64,000 nt of DNA from Massilia sp. Root133 (GCF_001426525.1 NZ_LMEW01000033.1:398820-462819), one strand, 5' to 3'; positions 52,788 through 62,254 are shown, counted from the first letter of the stretch. Notes: generated by a model not told the origin, from the letters alone. Numbers and translations: made by a program.

Positions 52788-54007
52788 CCAAGAAACAGAA
52801 ACTGTCGATCGCGCTGATGTGCGTGATCGCTGCCGTCCTTGCCGCCCTAATGTTGTGGCGACAGCCCGCAGCCCCGGCCGCTCAGCAGACTGCGGAACAC
52901 GCGGAACACAAGGATTCGCATGGCCATGATGACCGGCATGCCGAAGAGAGCGAGGCGCCGGCTGATGCCAAGGATGAGCGCAGTATCGCGATGACCGAGG
53001 CGCAGATCAAAGCCAACGGTATCTCGATCGACACCGCCAAGCCAGCCATGATTCAGGAACGCCTGCACCTGCCGGCGCAGATCAAGGTCAACGCGGAGCG
53101 GACCGTCGCGCTGGCGGCGCCTGCGCAAGGTATCGTGCAGTCGGTACTGGTATCGCCTGGCGCTACGGTCAAGAAGGGGCAGGCGCTTGTCGCCATCCAG
53201 AGTCCGACCGTGGCGCAGTGGCGCGCAGAGTTGGGCAGTGCCCAGCAACGGCTGAACCTGGCCAGGACCACCTACCAACGCGAGAAAACTCTGTGGGAAG
53301 AGCGGATATCCGCACGCCAGGATCTCGATGCCGCGCAGACGGCGCTGAAGGAAGCCGAGATCGCCGCACAGGCGGCGCGGCAGCGGCTGAGCGCCCTCGG
53401 CATCGCGACGAAAGACGAAGGGGTGTCGAGCATCGTGACTGTCCGCGCACCGCTGGATGGTGTCGTGATCGAGAGGCCGGCCGTGGCCGGGCAGGCAGTC
53501 GATGAGACCAAGCCGCTGCTCACGATTGCCGACCTGTCCCACGTTTGGATCGAGGCCGCCGTGCCTGCGGACAGCCTGCCGCAAATCGGTACTGGGATGC
53601 CGGCGAAAGTCAGCGTCAACGCGCTGTCGAATGAGCTCGATGGAACGGTGTCGTTCGTCGACCCCGTCCTCGGCGTAACCACGCGCATGGCCACGGCCAG
53701 GATCACGCTGCCCAACCAGGGGCTGCGGCTGCGTCCCGGCATGCTGGCAACCGCCGACCTGATGGGACCTCCATCGAGCGTTCCCGTGACGGTTGCCAGT
53801 GACGCCGTCCAGACCATCCATGAGCACAACGTCGTGTTTGTCCGTACCGGTGCAGGTTTCCGGGCGCAGGACGTCACCATTGGGCGCTCGGACGGCAAGC
53901 GGACCGAGATCGTGAAGGGACTGGCAGCGGGCACCAGCTATGCGGCCGGTGGCAGCTTCCTTCTCAAGGCTGATCTCGGCAAGGCCGAAGCCGAGCACGA
54001 CGACTGA
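52784..54007 (+). CDS. czcB: CzcB-type periplasmic adaptor
   Basis: A 407-residue membrane-fusion protein. An N-terminal membrane anchor is followed by a His/Glu/Asp-rich stretch (AEHAEHKDSHGHDDRHAEE) likely to bind Zn/Cd. The barrel-sandwich core has APAQGIVQSVLVSPGATVKKGQ, and the hairpin and VRAPLDGVVIERPAVAGQ are typical of the family. It links CzcA to CzcC. It starts 4 bases inside czcC. Confidence 0.93.
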   Translation: MTKKQKLSIALMCVIAAVLAALMLWRQPAAPAAQQTAEHAEHKDSHGHDDRHAEESEAPADAKDERSIAMTEAQIKANGISIDTAKPAMIQERLHLPAQIKVNAERTVALAAPAQGIVQSVLVSPGATVKKGQALVAIQSPTVAQWRAELGSAQQRLNLARTTYQREKTLWEERISARQDLDAAQTALKEAEIAAQAARQRLSALGIATKDEGVSSIVTVRAPLDGVVIERPAVAGQAVDETKPLLTIADLSHVWIEAAVPADSLPQIGTGMPAKVSVNALSNELDGTVSFVDPVLGVTTRMATARITLPNQGLRLRPGMLATADLMGPPSSVPVTVASDAVQTIHEHNVVFVRTGAGFRAQDVTIGRSDGKRTEIVKGLAAGTSYAAGGSFLLKADLGKAEAEHDD

Positions 54008-54018
54008 GCAGGGCGAAC

Positions 54019-57000
54019 ATGTTCCAGAAACTCATCGAACTTGCCATCGCCCGCCGCTGGCTCATCGTCTTCGCCGTGTTCTGCCTGGCCGGACTGGGTG
54101 TCTACAGCTACCAGCGCCTGCCGATCGACGCCGTCCCGGACATTACCAATGTCCAGGTGCAGATCAACACCAGTGCGGCGGGCTATTCGCCGCTGGAGGT
54201 CGAGCAGCGCATCACCTTCCCGATCGAGACCGTGATGAACGGCTTGCCTCGACTTGAGCAGACCCGATCGCTGTCCAAGTACGGACTGTCACAGGTCACC
54301 GTCGTGTTCAAGGAAGGCACCGACATCTACTTTGCGCGCCAGCTCGTGAGCGAGCGGCTGCAGGAAGCCAAGGCCAGGCTGCCCGCCAACGTCGAGCCGT
54401 CCATGGGCCCGACCGCTACCGGACTCGGCGAGATCTTCTACTGGACGGTCGAAACGAAGGAGGGCGCCCGCAAGCCGGACGGCAGCCTGTACACGCCCGC
54501 GGACCTGCGCGAGATCCAGGACTGGATCGTGGCGCCGCAGCTCCGCAGCGTTGCCGGCGTCACCGAAGTCAATACCATCGGCGGCTACCTGAAGGAATAC
54601 CAGGTTGCGCCGGACATGGCCAGGCTGACGAGCCATGGCTTGTCGCTCGCCACACTGGTCAATGCGATCGACCGCAACAACGCCAACGCGGGCGCCGGCT
54701 ACATCGAACGGGGCGGCGAGCAATTCGTCGTGCGCACGCCAGGCCAGGTGAAATCGATCGAAGAGATCCGCAACATCGTGCTCGACGTCGTGCAGGGCGC
54801 ACCGATCAGGGTGCGCGACGTCGCCGATGTGGAACCCGGCCGCGAGTTACGCACCGGCGCCGCAACCGAGAACGGGCGCGAAGTCGTGCTGGGCGCGGTC
54901 TTCATGCTCATCGGCGAAAACAGCCGGGCGGTGGCGGAGAACGCGCGCCGCAAGTTGGAAGAGGTGAATCGTTCGCTTCCCGCCGGCATACAGGCGCTGC
55001 CGGTGTACGACCGCTCGGTGCTGGTGAACAAGGCGATCGCCACGGTCCGCAAGAACCTGATCGAAGGCGCCTTGCTCGTCATCGCGATCCTGTTCCTGTT
55101 CCTCGGTAACCTGCGCGCCGCCCTGATCACGGCATTGGTAATCCCGCTGACCATGCTGATGGTGTTCACGGGCATGGTCAAGGCCGGGGTCAGTGCGAAC
55201 CTGATGAGCCTTGGTGCACTCGATTTCGGCATCATCATCGATGGCGCCGTCGTCATCGTCGAGAACTGTATTCGCCGGCTCAGCCTCGCTCACACCGCCG
55301 CTGGAAGAGAGCTGACGCGGGAAGAACGCTTCGCCGAGGTGGCTGCCGCTGCGGCCGAAGCCCGGCGCCCCCTGCTGTTTGGCCAGTTGATCATCATGAC
55401 GGTGTATCTGCCGATCTTCGCCTTGTCCGGCGTCGAAGGGAAGATGTTCCACCCGATGGCGATCACGGTGGTGATGGCACTGGTCGCGGCGATGATCCTG
55501 TCGGTGACCTTCGTTCCTGCGGCGGTCGCACTGTTCGTCAGCAAGCAGGCCGCCGAGCATGAAAACAAGATCATGCACAAGGCGCGCGACCTGTACCGGC
55601 CGATGCTGGAATGGGTGCTTCGCAACCGGCCCGTTGCCCTCACGTTTGCGGCGCTGAGCGTGCTTCTATCCGGACTGCTCGCGACCCGGCTGGGAACCGA
55701 GTTCGCACCCAACCTGAACGAAGGAGATCTGGCGGTGCTCACCATGCGCATCCCCGGGACCAGCCTGCAGCAGTCGGTGACGATGCAGCAGCACCTCGAA
55801 AGCACGCTGCTCAAGCAATTCCCCGAGATCGAGCGCATGTTCGCGCGTGTCGGCACGTCCGAGGTGGCGACGGACCCGATGCCGCCAAATGCCGCCGACA
55901 GCTACATCATCCTGCGGCCGGAAAGCCAGTGGCCGGGGCCGCGCAAGTCGCATGCCCAGCTGGTGGATGCGATCACCGAGGCGGCCAACAGGGTTCCTGG
56001 AAATAACTACGAGTTCTCCCAGCCGATCCAGCTTCGCTTCAACGAGCTCATTTCGGGTGTACGCAGCGATATCGCCGTCAAGGTGTTCGGCGACGACACC
56101 GAAACCATGACGGCAACCGCGCAGCAGATCGCCCAGGTGGTGGGCAAGCTGCAGGGAGCTGCCGAGGTCAAGGTCGAGCAAACGGAAGGATTGCCCGCGT
56201 TGACCCTGTCGGTGGACCGGATCAAGGCTGCGCGCTATGGCCTGAACGTCGCAGACGTCCAGGAGGCCTTCAGCACGCTCGTTGGCGGCCGCGACGTCGG
56301 CATGATGTTCGAGGGCGACAGGCGTTTCGCCATCACGGTGCGCTTGCCGGAAGGTGTTCGCAACGACATCGACAGCCTGAAGCAGCTGCCGGTCTCGCTG
56401 CCGCCGCAGGAGGGGCGCGCAGCCAGTATCCCGCTATCCGAGATCGCTACACTGAGCTTCGTTCCGGAAGCGAATCAGATCAGCCGTGAAAATGGCAAGC
56501 GAAGGATCGTCGTCACTGCGAACGTGCGAGGGCGCGACCTGGGTTCTTTCGTTGGTGAACTCAAGTCCAGCCTGGGGAAGGTGAAGCTGCCAGCGGGAAT
56601 CTGGCTGAACCTGGGCGGTCAGTTCGAGAACCTGCAGGCGGCCAGCCAGCGTCTTGCGCTCGTCATCCCCGCTGCACTGGCGATCGTGTTCGCGCTGCTG
56701 TACCTGATGTTCAACAGCATCAGGGATGGGTTGCTCGTGTTCAGTGGCATTCCGTTTGCCATGAGCGGCGGCGTGCTGGCGTTGTGGCTGCGTGGGCTGC
56801 CGCTGTCGATCTCCGCTGCGATCGGCTTTATCGCGTTGTCCGGGGTCGCCGTGCTGAACGGGCTGGTGATGATCTCGTTCGTGCGCTCGCTAAGGGAGCA
56901 GGGATATACGCCTGAGCATGCGATGCACGAGGGAGCGCAGGTGCGGCTAAGGGCGGTGCTGATGACGGCGCTGGTCGCTTCGCTCGGGTTCCTGCCGATG

Positions 57001-57141
57001 GCCCTTGCGACGAGTACCGGTGCTGAAGTGCAGCGGCCGCTGGCGACGGTGGTCATTGGCGGCATCCTGTCGTCGACGGCTCTTACACTGCTGATTTTGC
57101 CGGCGCTTTATACCTGGGCCCATAGGCGCACGAAGGCATAA
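54019..57141 (+). CDS. czcA: CzcA-type RND cation efflux pump
   Basis: A 1040-residue proton-driven pump for Co/Zn/Cd. It starts MFQKLIELAIARRWLIVF and has VYSYQRLPIDAVPDITNVQVQI. The fourth-helix relay LGALDFGIIIDGAVVIVENC is the HME1 (divalent cation) signature with Asp/Asp, unlike the Cu/Ag version in cusA. It has 12 helices and a C-terminal LLILPALYTWAHRR. The gene is 11 bp after czcB. Confidence 0.95.
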   Translation: MFQKLIELAIARRWLIVFAVFCLAGLGVYSYQRLPIDAVPDITNVQVQINTSAAGYSPLEVEQRITFPIETVMNGLPRLEQTRSLSKYGLSQVTVVFKEGTDIYFARQLVSERLQEAKARLPANVEPSMGPTATGLGEIFYWTVETKEGARKPDGSLYTPADLREIQDWIVAPQLRSVAGVTEVNTIGGYLKEYQVAPDMARLTSHGLSLATLVNAIDRNNANAGAGYIERGGEQFVVRTPGQVKSIEEIRNIVLDVVQGAPIRVRDVADVEPGRELRTGAATENGREVVLGAVFMLIGENSRAVAENARRKLEEVNRSLPAGIQALPVYDRSVLVNKAIATVRKNLIEGALLVIAILFLFLGNLRAALITALVIPLTMLMVFTGMVKAGVSANLMSLGALDFGIIIDGAVVIVENCIRRLSLAHTAAGRELTREERFAEVAAAAAEARRPLLFGQLIIMTVYLPIFALSGVEGKMFHPMAITVVMALVAAMILSVTFVPAAVALFVSKQAAEHENKIMHKARDLYRPMLEWVLRNRPVALTFAALSVLLSGLLATRLGTEFAPNLNEGDLAVLTMRIPGTSLQQSVTMQQHLESTLLKQFPEIERMFARVGTSEVATDPMPPNAADSYIILRPESQWPGPRKSHAQLVDAITEAANRVPGNNYEFSQPIQLRFNELISGVRSDIAVKVFGDDTETMTATAQQIAQVVGKLQGAAEVKVEQTEGLPALTLSVDRIKAARYGLNVADVQEAFSTLVGGRDVGMMFEGDRRFAITVRLPEGVRNDIDSLKQLPVSLPPQEGRAASIPLSEIATLSFVPEANQISRENGKRRIVVTANVRGRDLGSFVGELKSSLGKVKLPAGIWLNLGGQFENLQAASQRLALVIPAALAIVFALLYLMFNSIRDGLLVFSGIPFAMSGGVLALWLRGLPLSISAAIGFIALSGVAVLNGLVMISFVRSLREQGYTPEHAMHEGAQVRLRAVLMTALVASLGFLPMALATSTGAEVQRPLATVVIGGILSSTALTLLILPALYTWAHRRTKA

Positions 57142-57146
57142 GTCGT

Positions 57147-57179
57147 GTTCAGGGCCGGCTCGCATAACCGGTCCTGAAC
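57147..57179 (+). terminator. Hairpin after czcA
   Basis: A near-perfect 12-bp stem GTTCAGGGCCGG / CCGGTCCTGAAC (one G-T pair) with a 9-base loop starts 5 bases after the stop codon. There is no clear U-tract, so it is a candidate terminator. Confidence 0.55.
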
Positions 57180-57272
57180 AATTGCAGATATACGAGAGAT
57201 CAGAAACAGAGCGTCCAGCTTGGGCTTGGTAGAGTTGGGCGATCCTGCAGCTAATCCTGGTGGAGGAGATTG

Positions 57273-57455
57273 ATGGGCCAGCCGGAAGACTTTCATGGGC
57301 AACTGCTCATCGTTTCAGTTGTTGTCGCGGTCTGCGGTGTGGGAGCATTTCTTGTGTTTCTTACATGGCTGGGCCGTAACAGAAAACGTAAGCATCACAG
57401 CAGGGGCCGAGCAGACAAGAAGTCTTCATTGGCTCGAAGGAAGCAACGCCGCTAG
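57273..57455 (+). CDS. Small single-helix membrane protein (paralogue of 49707)
   Basis: A 60-residue protein. The ATG at 57273 has GGAGGAG 4 bases upstream. It has GQPEDFHGQ, a transmembrane helix (LLIVSVVVAVCGVGAFLVFLTWL) and a basic tail (RKRKHHSRGRADKKSSLARRKQRR split after 20). Same layout as the gene at 49707. It lies between czcA and the CDF gene. Confidence 0.65.
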   Translation: MGQPEDFHGQLLIVSVVVAVCGVGAFLVFLTWLGRNRKRKHHSRGRADKKSSLARRKQRR

Positions 57456-57506
57456 CCCGATCGATTGATTGGACGGCGAGGGTAGTGATAACAACGGAAG
57501 GAGCAA

Positions 57507-58451
57507 ATGATGGGTTCTGGACACTCGCACGCCGTCAACGTGGGGCAAAGCGAACGGCCACTATGGTTCGCCTTGGGGCTGACGACGGTCTTTCTCATCG
57601 CCGAGGTAATCGGCGGGCTCCTGACCAATAGCCTGGCGCTGCTTTCGGATGCGGCACATATGTTTACCGATACAGCGGCGCTGGGGATCTCGCTGGCAGC
57701 GATCCACATCGGCAAACGGCCGGCGGACAAGCTGCGCACTTTCGGCTACTACCGCTTCGAGATCCTGGCTGCGGCGTTTAACGCCATCCTGCTGTTCCTG
57801 GTCGCGATCTACATCCTGTACGAGGGCTACCAGCGCCTGCGGCATCCGCCGGAGATCCAGTCAGGCATGATGCTGGGCATCGCTGTACTGGGCTTGGTCA
57901 TCAACCTGATCAGCATGCGTATGCTCAGCGGTGGCAAAGAGCATAGTTTGAACGTCAAAGGGGCTTACCTTGAGGTGTGGAGCGACATGCTGGGCTCCAT
58001 CGGCGTCATCATCGGGGCGATCGTCATTCGTTATACCGGATGGGGCTGGGTTGACTCGGCGATCGCTGTCGCAATTGGTCTCTGGGTGCTGCCGCGCACC
58101 TGGACGCTGCTCAAGGCCAGCATGAACGTCCTGCTCGAGGGAGTGCCCGAGGGAATCAAACTGGCCGATATACAGGCGGCGATTATGTCGGTTCAAGGCG
58201 TCGCATCGATTCATGACCTGCATGTATGGGCGATTACGAGCGGTAAGCCGAGCCTTACCGTGCACGTCGTGAGTAGTGAAAACCCTGCATCGTGGCCTGC
58301 GTTACTCGACAGGATTCGTGATGCTCTTGAGGAGAAGTTCGACATTCATCACAGCACTGTGCAAATCGAAGACACGCCATGTGAGCAAGCGCGGGAGGGG
58401 CACACGTACGGTGCGGACGTGGCTGTGGCTGTGGCTGGACATGCTCATTGA
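57507..58451 (+). CDS. CzcD-type cation diffusion facilitator
   Basis: A 314-residue protein with six helices. The metal sites are LLSDAAHMFTDTAALGI (HxxxD) and VKGAYLEVWSDMLGSIGVIIG (HxxxD-type, here with Trp-Ser-Asp). The cytosolic domain (IHDLHVWAITSGKPSLTVHV) dimerises. It has a His-containing start (MMGSGHSHAVN) and ends in HAH. It exports Zn/Cd/Co to the periplasm, probably feeding CzcCBA. An ATG at 57510 is equally possible. Confidence 0.92.
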   Translation: MMGSGHSHAVNVGQSERPLWFALGLTTVFLIAEVIGGLLTNSLALLSDAAHMFTDTAALGISLAAIHIGKRPADKLRTFGYYRFEILAAAFNAILLFLVAIYILYEGYQRLRHPPEIQSGMMLGIAVLGLVINLISMRMLSGGKEHSLNVKGAYLEVWSDMLGSIGVIIGAIVIRYTGWGWVDSAIAVAIGLWVLPRTWTLLKASMNVLLEGVPEGIKLADIQAAIMSVQGVASIHDLHVWAITSGKPSLTVHVVSSENPASWPALLDRIRDALEEKFDIHHSTVQIEDTPCEQAREGHTYGADVAVAVAGHAH

Positions 58452-58681
58452 TTATTTGAGCCTTTATCGGGTACGAATCGGCTTCGAGAAGCGTATAGCT
58501 GATTCTGGCCCGATTGCTGGCTTGCGGGCCCGGCAAGCAAGACCCAAAAGTGGGCTGTTCTAACTATCGCACCTTCGGGGGCCGCAGCGAGCGCATCCTG
58601 CCGGAGGTGCTGCCCAAGGTCAACCGCCTTCGGAACTCTAGGAAGGTGTTTCAACAACACCGATGTTCAAAAAGCCGTACG

Positions 58682-58894
58682 TTAGCCACAGCAGGGGCGC
58701 TCCAGTTGAATCGGCGGACACTTCACCGTGCCGTATGAGCAAAAGACGCAACAGTCACCAGCCTTTGGCCGCAGAACGACGGCACAGCCTTCGCACTCAT
58801 AGTAGAACTGGCATGCATCAGTCGGCATGGTTTCTCGTTTGCTGTGCCCGCAGTGCGGACAGGTCAGGGTCGACTCTAAAATTGCCTCGGTCAT
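58682..58894 (-). CDS. GDCCxxC small metal-binding protein
   Basis: A 70-residue protein with three CxxC-type pairs: LTCPHCGHSK, YYECEGCAVVL and AGDCCVFCSYGTVKCPPIQ. GDCCVFCSYG is a well-conserved signature of small proteins encoded beside mer and other metal genes. The function is unknown, and zinc-ribbon or Hg binding is likely. It lies 4 bp after merP. Confidence 0.85.
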   Translation of the reverse strand: MTEAILESTLTCPHCGHSKRETMPTDACQFYYECEGCAVVLRPKAGDCCVFCSYGTVKCPPIQLERPCCG

Positions 58895-58898
58895 CGCG

Positions 58899-59174
58899 TC
58901 ACTTCCTGACAGTCGAAGGGAACCCTGCGTCAGCCGTCGCTTTGGTCAGCATGGAGACGTTGGCTTTGTCCTTATCCATGTGCACGGTCGCCGTCTTGTG
59001 CTCGAAATCGATTTTCACCTCGCTCACGCCAGGAACTTGTTCAAGCGCCTTCTTGACCGTGATCGGGCACCCGGCACAGGTCATGTTTTGCACGTTAAGG
59101 GTAAGCGTTTCTGAGGTGCCGGCGAAGGCCGATCCGCTCAGTAACACGGAGACGATGAATGTAGAAATACGCAT
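58899..59174 (-). CDS. merP: MerP periplasmic mercury-binding protein
   Basis: A 91-residue protein. The signal peptide ends GSAFA. The HMA domain has the metal site NMTCAGCPITVKKAL, exactly the MerP pattern. It passes Hg(II) to MerT. It starts 12 bp after merT. Confidence 0.95.
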   Translation of the reverse strand: MRISTFIVSVLLSGSAFAGTSETLTLNVQNMTCAGCPITVKKALEQVPGVSEVKIDFEHKTATVHMDKDKANVSMLTKATADAGFPSTVRK

Positions 59175-59186
59175 AGGGAAATCCTT

Positions 59187-59531
59187 TTAATAGAACAGCG
59201 GGGCGTACAAGGGAAACGTCAGCAGTAGTACGACGGGGACGGCAACGAACCAGAACATGATGCGCTGGTTCCTGAGGACACGGTCAGCGGCGCAGGCGTC
59301 GCCAGGTGCGCAAGCGCGCCGACGCAGGTACAAGTTGTAGAAGGCAGCTCCTAAAAAAACTACTGTCAGCGCGGTGAGGTAGGGGCTATAGGGCTCGAAC
59401 GCAATCAGGTTAGATGCCCAGCCGCCGCCGATGCCGAGCAGCAGGAAGATGAGCGGACCGGCGCAACATGCCGAGGCGCCAAGTGCCGCTAACACTCCTG
59501 CAGCCAACGATCCCTTCGTTCCAATTGCCAT
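59187..59531 (-). CDS. merT: MerT inner-membrane mercury transporter
   Basis: A 114-residue protein with three helices. The first contains the Hg-binding GASACCAGPLIFLLLGIGG. A cytoplasmic loop has RRRACAPGDACAADR, the second Cys pair. It imports Hg(II) for reduction by MerA, but no merA is present here. It is transcribed from the MerR-controlled promoter. Confidence 0.95.
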   Translation of the reverse strand: MAIGTKGSLAAGVLAALGASACCAGPLIFLLLGIGGGWASNLIAFEPYSPYLTALTVVFLGAAFYNLYLRRRACAPGDACAADRVLRNQRIMFWFVAVPVVLLLTFPLYAPLFY

Positions 59532-59563
59532 GCTCGCTCCAAACAGGTTTTACTCAAAAAACA

Positions 59564-59594
59564 GGATAAACTCCGTACACATATACGGAGTCAA
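59564..59594 (-). promoter_or_regulatory. MerR operator and merT promoter
   Basis: On the minus strand the -35 TTGACT (59589-59594) and -10 TTATCC (59564-59569) are 19 bp apart. The dyad ACTCCGTA-N6-TACGGAGT (59570-59591) lies between them. This is the classic underwound mer promoter. merR starts 8 bp from the dyad on the other strand and is presumably autoregulated. Confidence 0.92.
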
Positions 59595-59598
59595 GTGC

Positions 59599-59997
59599 AT
59601 GACAGAGAAAATGACCATCAGCCGATTGGCAGGCGCCGCCGGTGTGAATGTGGAGACGGTCCGGTTCTATCAGCGAAGTGGACTGATCGATGAGCCGGCG
59701 CGGCCCTACAGTGGCTACCGCACCTATGGCAGCGAGGATGTACGCCGGATTCGATTCATCAAACGGGCACAGCTCCTTGGCTTTACGCTCGATGAAATCG
59801 CGAGCCTGCTCAAGCTGGAAGGCTCGCAGGCCTGTGCCAGCACCCGCGACTTGGCAGCAAAGAAGCTCGCTATGGTAGAAGCTAAATTAAGTGATCTGCT
59901 TGCAATGAAGACAGCGCTCGCAACGATGGTATCGCGCTGTGACAGCGAGCAACCGAGTGCAAGTTGCCCGATAATCCAGGCACTGATCGATGATTGA
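59599..59997 (+). CDS. merR: MerR Hg(II)-responsive regulator
   Basis: A 132-residue protein. The winged helix is MTISRLAGAAGVNVETVRFYQ. The three Hg-binding Cys of MerR are present: GSQACASTRD, SRCDSEQ and ASCPIIQAL. The start at 59599 follows GGAGTCAAGTGC. It is divergent from merTP. Confidence 0.93.
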   Translation: MTEKMTISRLAGAAGVNVETVRFYQRSGLIDEPARPYSGYRTYGSEDVRRIRFIKRAQLLGFTLDEIASLLKLEGSQACASTRDLAAKKLAMVEAKLSDLLAMKTALATMVSRCDSEQPSASCPIIQALIDD

Positions 59998-60110
59998 TTT
60001 CTGCTGAAATCAGTTGGAAGCCGACCACGGTGCTGCGGCGAGGCTTGCATCAACTGAAGCAGGTAGTCGGAGAGTTGTAGAGACGCGAAGTACTTGTTCC
60101 CTTGCTTTGA

Positions 60111-60506
60111 TTAGGTGCCAGTCCATTCCTCAAGCTGGCACTTTTTGTTGTAAGGCATAAGGGCGTTATCAGCCAGGACTGCGGTGCGGACTTGGTCATT
60201 CTTGACCATAATAGCCACTACCATCTCGTATTGTGAGGCGGAGATACCCGTGTATTGAATACGAATGACTGCCGAGTTGTCCGCAGCATACTGCGCTTGT
60301 CTCGGCCATGGGCGTTGAACCACATCTGAGACCTGGTAGTGCGCAGTCTTGTGGTAGCACTTCAGTACTCCCCTTGAAAGATCTGCGAAGCTTTCATGCA
60401 TTCGGCCGACGTCGACAATGGCTGGGGCAGTCGCTTTCTCGATCGCACTAGTTGCCATCGTAGGATTCTTGAGAAAAAAAGCCAAGGCGGCGCTAATTGG
60501 GTCCAT
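60111..60506 (-). CDS. Hypothetical protein at right island margin
   Basis: A 131-residue protein starting at 60506 (MDPISAALAFFLKNP). It has a mildly hydrophobic N-terminus and then a soluble domain with alternating beta pattern (AVIRIQYTGISASQYEMVVAIM) and two late Cys-Lys pairs. No family recognised. Same strand as the gene upstream at 60550. Confidence 0.55.
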   Translation of the reverse strand: MDPISAALAFFLKNPTMATSAIEKATAPAIVDVGRMHESFADLSRGVLKCYHKTAHYQVSDVVQRPWPRQAQYAADNSAVIRIQYTGISASQYEMVVAIMVKNDQVRTAVLADNALMPYNKKCQLEEWTGT

Positions 60507-60549
60507 GTCGGTCTCTATTGCGTTGGTGGATACTTGCTGGTCAACATGC

Positions 60550-60858
60550 TTATAAATTGACGGGTTGGCCGACTGGATTCCACTCCCCATCAAGCAGGTA
60601 TTTGACCAATCCGTCGAAGTCGAAATCATCGATTCCATCGCCCGGGAACTCATCGGGCATGACGCAGACAAATTCTTCCTTAAGAAAGTCCCATCTGATC
60701 GTTTTGGGCGCTTCTGGTTTGGTCAGGCCCCAAAAATATTCAATTCCCGGTACAGGCGCGACAGGAAGCGTGGCCTCCCGCGACAGTAACACCATCGTCG
60801 ATGACGCTTCAGGGCTATGCCCATTCCAAACCGTTTTGACAAAACTGACCTTAAACAT
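60550..60858 (-). CDS. Hypothetical protein, acidic C-terminus
   Basis: A 102-residue protein starting at 60858 (MFKVSFVKTVW). It has aromatic patches (EYFWGLTKPEAPKTIRWDF) and an acidic segment (PGDGIDDFDFDG). No family recognised. It lies 43 bp upstream of the 60111 gene and diverges from the nuclease-like gene at 60926. An acidic partner beside a possible nuclease could be an immunity protein, but this is speculation. Confidence 0.5.
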   Translation of the reverse strand: MFKVSFVKTVWNGHSPEASSTMVLLSREATLPVAPVPGIEYFWGLTKPEAPKTIRWDFLKEEFVCVMPDEFPGDGIDDFDFDGLVKYLLDGEWNPVGQPVNL

Positions 60859-60925
60859 CGCCCCCCCTAACCAAAATAACACTATAGTAGACTCTTGGAA
60901 ATTTTATAACCCCTAACGACAGGCT

Positions 60926-61519
60926 ATGGCATCCGCACGAGAAAAAATTCCTCAACTGGGCTTATGGGACGATGAAGTGCCAAAGTTATCACACGACTCC
61001 TTGGTACTTTGGGCCTATAACAATGCAGAAGACTTGGTAAGAGCGTATCTGGCGGCATTTCCTGACAGGGACTTCTACAAAACATTGAGCAATAAGTGGA
61101 GTGGAGTTATCAATCATTCCAAGGTTCCTCTTGCAGACCTGCCGCCAATGCCAGAGAAGCCCTCCGAGATCGTGCTTAAGAAAACTCTGGAGCCAGTCAT
61201 TGAGCAGTACCCAGAGATAGGAAACGGACGCTCCTTGCCTCGGATTCTGGGATACGCCGATCTGGTCATTACGTGGTACGCCCCTCAGATCGAATGGGGT
61301 GATGATCAACAGTGGCACGTTACCGGCCGCGGTCAAAGGCTTCTGGTCGAGGCGAAAACCGTGATGCCTTCGTTAGGGGAATTGATGCGTCAGCTCAATC
61401 TCTACCGTCTTGTCTACAGCGATGTCGTCGTGCTCACGCCGGACACCACTCATACGCAATTATTGCTTGAGCAGGGGATTCTGCTTTTCCCGTACAAAGC
61501 TGAGCAGTCGGATCGGTGA
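60926..61519 (+). CDS. Putative PD-(D/E)XK nuclease-like protein
   Basis: A 197-residue soluble protein. The segment YADLVITWY, then RLLVEAKTVMPSLGELMRQLNLYR, has the Asp...Glu-x-Lys spacing with a following Gln-Leu-x-x-Tyr helix seen in PD-(D/E)XK nucleases. VVVLTPDTTH and a helical end follow. The N-terminal about 90 residues are helical and unassigned. No partner methylase or helicase is visible. The motif reading is by eye. Confidence 0.5.
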   Translation: MASAREKIPQLGLWDDEVPKLSHDSLVLWAYNNAEDLVRAYLAAFPDRDFYKTLSNKWSGVINHSKVPLADLPPMPEKPSEIVLKKTLEPVIEQYPEIGNGRSLPRILGYADLVITWYAPQIEWGDDQQWHVTGRGQRLLVEAKTVMPSLGELMRQLNLYRLVYSDVVVLTPDTTHTQLLLEQGILLFPYKAEQSDR

Positions 61520-62254
61520 ACGATCTCGAAAGTGCCGATCACTAGATGTTTCCTGCTCGCCCCGGGGAAAGCCCTAAGCACTCAGCCGGCAAAATCGATG
61601 AAGCCAGCCAAGGGTCGCTTAACCATCCAACCCCAGCGGCCAAGTCGGTCGGGCAACTGGGCACCTTACCTCGCAATACGTTAGGCGACCTGACCTGATC
61701 GGCGGCGGAGCCAAGTGCGATGCGCGACGCGTACGTGCGACTAGCATGCAGCTCGAACGCTTGCGAGCTCGGTCTGATAAGCCTCTGGCAGTCGGGATTG
61801 CCCTGGCTACGTATGAGCAGCCGTTAGTCGTCAACCTGAGTGCCCGAGACCTACACTACCAATGGCAATCCACGTTAATTGACCCGAATGTGGTTTTGCA
61901 ACCGAGTCTGCCACGATTCGTTGGGTTCCGGCCTGCGTTTACGCCGCAACGCCGCGAGGAATGCTGGTAGAGTCAATGCTTGCCCTGTCCTACACGATCT
62001 AGCTGTTTCGCGACGCCGCCAGAGTATCGCCTCGCGGACCTATCGCAGACTTCTACATTCATCCACTCGTGAACGCGACCCCAGCAGGTCATGAAACTGT
62101 TTCCAAGGCCGCGTAGCCGCATGGTCACGCTACGAAGGTTGGCGAACATCCAATTCCGTTCCCTGAAGCTGCATGAGACAATACGGCCCACATCAAAGCG
62201 CATGGCAGTACATGCTCGCATCCATATCAGCAGAGCTATCTGCTAAGGCATAGA
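61520..62254. other. 735-bp region with no recognisable gene
   Basis: Between the nuclease-like gene and the island ttcA. Frames are short and without domains (the best, 61746-61970 on plus, has none). It may hold the ttcA promoter or debris of deleted cargo. Confidence 0.5.
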
